Source: Comamonadaceae bacterium (lineage in GTDB: Bacteria > Pseudomonadota > Gammaproteobacteria > Burkholderiales > Burkholderiaceae_C). From it: DNA of 6,911 nt. The stretch covers positions 1 through 6,911 of the forward strand of contig CANGZO010000125.1 in assembly GCA_947458305.1 (NCBI GenBank), in the 5' to 3' direction. The position numbers were made by a program, and so were the translations under genes. Positions 5,161 to 6,911 of the stretch are shown in pieces (the first letter of the stretch is position 1; each line of letters opens with the position of its first letter). Under the pieces are notes generated by a model, which saw nothing but the letters and a program-made list of their open reading frames with translations, had not been told where the DNA came from and ran no database searches.

Positions 5161-6774
5161 ATGCAGCATTCCAAGATCCTGATCCTCGACTTCGGCTCGC
5201 AAGTCACCCAGCTGATTGCCCGCCGTGTGCGTGAAGCGCATGTGTTTTGCGAAGTGCATCCTTGTGATGTGAGCAGCGACTGGGTGCGTGAATACGCCAA
5301 AGACGGCAACCTCAAAGGCGTGATCCTGTCGGGTAGCCACGCCAGTGTGTACGAGGTGGACGACAAAGCGCCTGACGCAGTATATGAGTTGGGTGTGCCG
5401 GTTTTGGGCATTTGCTACGGTATGCAGACCATGGCCCAGCAGCTGGGCGGCAAGGTGGAGGCGGGGACCACCCGCGAATTTGGCTACGCCGAAGTCCGCG
5501 CGCATGGCCACACCGAACTGCTCAAGGGCATCGAAGACTTCGCCACGCCAGAAGGCCACGGCATGCTCAAGGTCTGGATGAGCCACGGCGACAAGGTCAC
5601 GGCCATGCCTGCCGGATTCAAGGTCATGGCCTCGACTCCGGCTTGCCCGATTGCGGGCATGGCCGACGAGGCCCGCCGTTTTTATGCGGTGCAGTTTCAC
5701 CCCGAAGTCACCCACACCGTGCAGGGCCAGGCGCTGCTCAACCGCTTTGTGCTGGACATCTGCCAGGCCCGCCCTGACTGGATCATGGGCGACTACATCG
5801 AAGAAGCTGTGGCCAAGATCCGCGAGCAAGTGGGTGACGAAGAGGTCATTCTCGGCTTGTCCGGCGGCGTCGATTCATCCGTCGCTGCTGCATTGATCCA
5901 CCGCGCCATCGGCGACAAGCTGACCTGCGTGTTTGTGGATCACGGCTTGTTGCGTTTGAATGAGGGCGACATGGTCATGGACATGTTTGTGGGCAAGTTG
6001 CACGCTCACGTCATCCGCGTCGATGCCAGCGACGTGTTCCTCGGCAAACTGGCGGGCGTGAGCGAGCCTGAAGCCAAGCGCAAGATCATTGGCGGTTTGT
6101 TTGTGGATGTGTTCAAAGAGCAGGCTGCGAAATTGAAAGCCGGTGACGGCGGCCACAAAGGAGCGACCTTTTTGGCTCAAGGCACGATTTACCCCGACGT
6201 GATTGAGTCCGGCGGCGCCAAAAGCAAAAAAGCCGTCACCATCAAGAGCCACCACAATGTGGGCGGCTTGCCTGAGCAGTTGGGCCTGAAACTGCTGGAG
6301 CCTTTGCGTGAACTGTTCAAAGACGAAGTTCGCGAACTCGGCGTGGCCCTGGGCTTGCCGCGTGAAATGGTCTATCGCCACCCCTTCCCCGGCCCGGGAC
6401 TGGGCGTGCGGATTTTGGGCGAAGTGAAAAAGGAATACGCCGACCTGCTGCGCCGTGCGGACGCGATCTTCATCGAAGAACTGCGCAACTTCACCGACGA
6501 ATCCGGCAAGACCTGGTACGACCTGACCAGCCAGGCTTTCACCGTGTTCCTGCCCGTGAAAAGCGTGGGCGTGATGGGCGACGGCCGCACCTACGACTAC
6601 GTGGTGGCCTTGCGCGCCGTGCAAACCAGCGACTTCATGACCGCCGACTGGGCCGAGCTCCCTTACGCGCTGCTCAAGAAAGTGTCGGGCCGCATCATCA
6701 ATGAAGTGCGGGGCATCAACCGGGTCACATACGACGTGAGTTCAAAACCACCGGCGACGATCGAGTGGGAATGA
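5161..6774 (+). CDS. guaA: GMP synthase (glutamine-hydrolysing)
   Basis: GuaA turns XMP into GMP using ATP and glutamine, completing the pathway begun by GuaB. The 537-residue protein (525 in E. coli) opens with ILILDFGSQVTQLIARRVRE (6-25). Its class I glutamine amidotransferase domain carries the nucleophile Cys85 in GICYGMQ (83-89), with His180 and Glu182 in VQFHPEV (177-183) completing the triad. The ATP pyrophosphatase domain follows, with the PP-loop LSGGVDSS (233-240). FVDHGLLR and the GTIYPDVIESG segment come next. The dimerisation domain has RHPFPGPGLGVRILGEV and ends in KPPATIEWE. The frame extends far upstream through guaB, but ATG 5161 is the family start. Only a weak purine stretch (AAAGAACG) precedes it. 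The loop GSHASVYE stands where E. coli has a GGP-type loop. It is separated from guaB by a hairpin and followed 5 nt later by a terminator. Confidence 0.98.
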   Translation: MQHSKILILDFGSQVTQLIARRVREAHVFCEVHPCDVSSDWVREYAKDGNLKGVILSGSHASVYEVDDKAPDAVYELGVPVLGICYGMQTMAQQLGGKVEAGTTREFGYAEVRAHGHTELLKGIEDFATPEGHGMLKVWMSHGDKVTAMPAGFKVMASTPACPIAGMADEARRFYAVQFHPEVTHTVQGQALLNRFVLDICQARPDWIMGDYIEEAVAKIREQVGDEEVILGLSGGVDSSVAAALIHRAIGDKLTCVFVDHGLLRLNEGDMVMDMFVGKLHAHVIRVDASDVFLGKLAGVSEPEAKRKIIGGLFVDVFKEQAAKLKAGDGGHKGATFLAQGTIYPDVIESGGAKSKKAVTIKSHHNVGGLPEQLGLKLLEPLRELFKDEVRELGVALGLPREMVYRHPFPGPGLGVRILGEVKKEYADLLRRADAIFIEELRNFTDESGKTWYDLTSQAFTVFLPVKSVGVMGDGRTYDYVVALRAVQTSDFMTADWAELPYALLKKVSGRIINEVRGINRVTYDVSSKPPATIEWE

Positions 6775-6779
6775 TGGAC

Positions 6780-6805
6780 AAGGCACCTTCGGGTGCCTTT
6801 GTTTT
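6780..6805 (+). terminator. intrinsic terminator of guaA
   Basis: AAGGCACC (6780-6787) pairs perfectly with GGTGCCTT (6792-6799) around a stable TTCG tetraloop, followed by TGTTTT. The stem starts 5 nt after the guaA stop. On the opposite strand the stem is followed only by TTGTCC, so it would be a weak terminator for the convergent reading. Confidence 0.9.
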
Positions 6806-6816
6806 GATACATTCCG

Positions 6817-6911
6817 TCAGACATGTACCTCCCTCAACCATTCCACAGCACCCACGTGCGGGTTGTTCAACGTCTCTTGCGTGAGCATCTTTTGACCTTC
6901 CAGGGATGAAA
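6817..6911 (-). CDS. possible 3' end of an unidentified convergent gene (partial)
   Basis: On the - strand one frame is open from the right edge to TGA at 6819-6817, giving 30 visible residues. They include EGQKMLTQETLNNPHVG and end in VEWLREVHV. The composition is protein-like and the third codon positions are GC-rich (about 21 of 30). The location fits a gene converging on guaA across the guaA terminator. The family is not recognised and no function is offered. The exactly complementary frame on the + strand (6823-6909) is also open but has no ribosome binding site and a slightly lower third-position GC content, so the - strand is preferred, weakly. Confidence 0.4.
   Translation of the reverse strand, partial: SSLEGQKMLTQETLNNPHVGAVEWLREVHV

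Noticed and set aside
5875..6624. Long - strand frames opposite guaA (5104-5829 and 5875-6624).
   Set aside because: Both are His/Gln/Ala-rich shadows of guaA codons, with no motifs.
6823..6909. A 28-codon + strand ORF beginning MYLPQPF.
   Set aside because: It has no ribosome binding site, ends early and lies in exact codon register opposite a slightly better - strand frame; it is kept only as an alternative reading.

Overview
The window reads as an ordinary chromosomal stretch of a GC-rich betaproteobacterium, most likely Burkholderiales and plausibly Comamonadaceae. This rests on gene order, codon use, TACAAT-type -10 elements and protein signatures; no rRNA or database search supports it. 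Coding density is high. All named genes are housekeeping or central-metabolism genes, and I see no transposase, CRISPR array, tRNA, rRNA or prophage gene.

Layout from left to right. A crotonase-superfamily acyl-CoA hydrolase gene (47-1129, +) may overlap the tail of an upstream gene by ATGA. It converges on smpB (1228-1722, -). The gap between them holds a striking 27-bp perfect inverted repeat with a 20-nt loop. Each arm is itself an imperfect hairpin preceded by GTAG, which is the form of a pair of REP elements (a BIME). smpB is divergent from a compact + strand unit: ratA (1817-2257), rnfH (2250-2618, 8-bp overlap) and a stand-alone SAM-dependent methyltransferase of the RlmI/RlmK type (2627-3535). 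The smpB/ratA divergent arrangement with rnfH (ratB) next to ratA matches the order known from E. coli. The 94-bp smpB-ratA gap holds a perfect TACAAT-N6-ATTGTA dyad that runs into the ratA start codon, and neither gene has a recognisable Shine-Dalgarno sequence.

The right half is the last two steps of GMP synthesis: guaB (IMP dehydrogenase, 3621-5090), then guaA (glutamine-hydrolysing GMP synthase, 5161-6774). guaB has its own probable -10 (TACAAT, 3593-3598) and a GGAG ribosome binding site. A perfect 10-bp-stem terminator-like hairpin lies between guaB and guaA, which would attenuate or separate guaA expression. A second, stronger terminator with a TTCG loop follows guaA. Beyond it, the last 95 bases look like the 3' end of an unidentified convergent gene on the - strand.

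The genes fall into three functional blocks: acyl-CoA breakdown (the hydrolase), translation and respiratory housekeeping (SmpB in ribosome rescue, RatA as a START/COQ10-type lipid-binding protein, RnfH, and a probable RNA methyltransferase), and guanine nucleotide synthesis (GuaB, GuaA). I found no clear new system. The items most worth a second look are the BIME-like repeat, the palindromic -10 region at smpB/ratA, the hairpin inside guaBA and the orphan methyltransferase.
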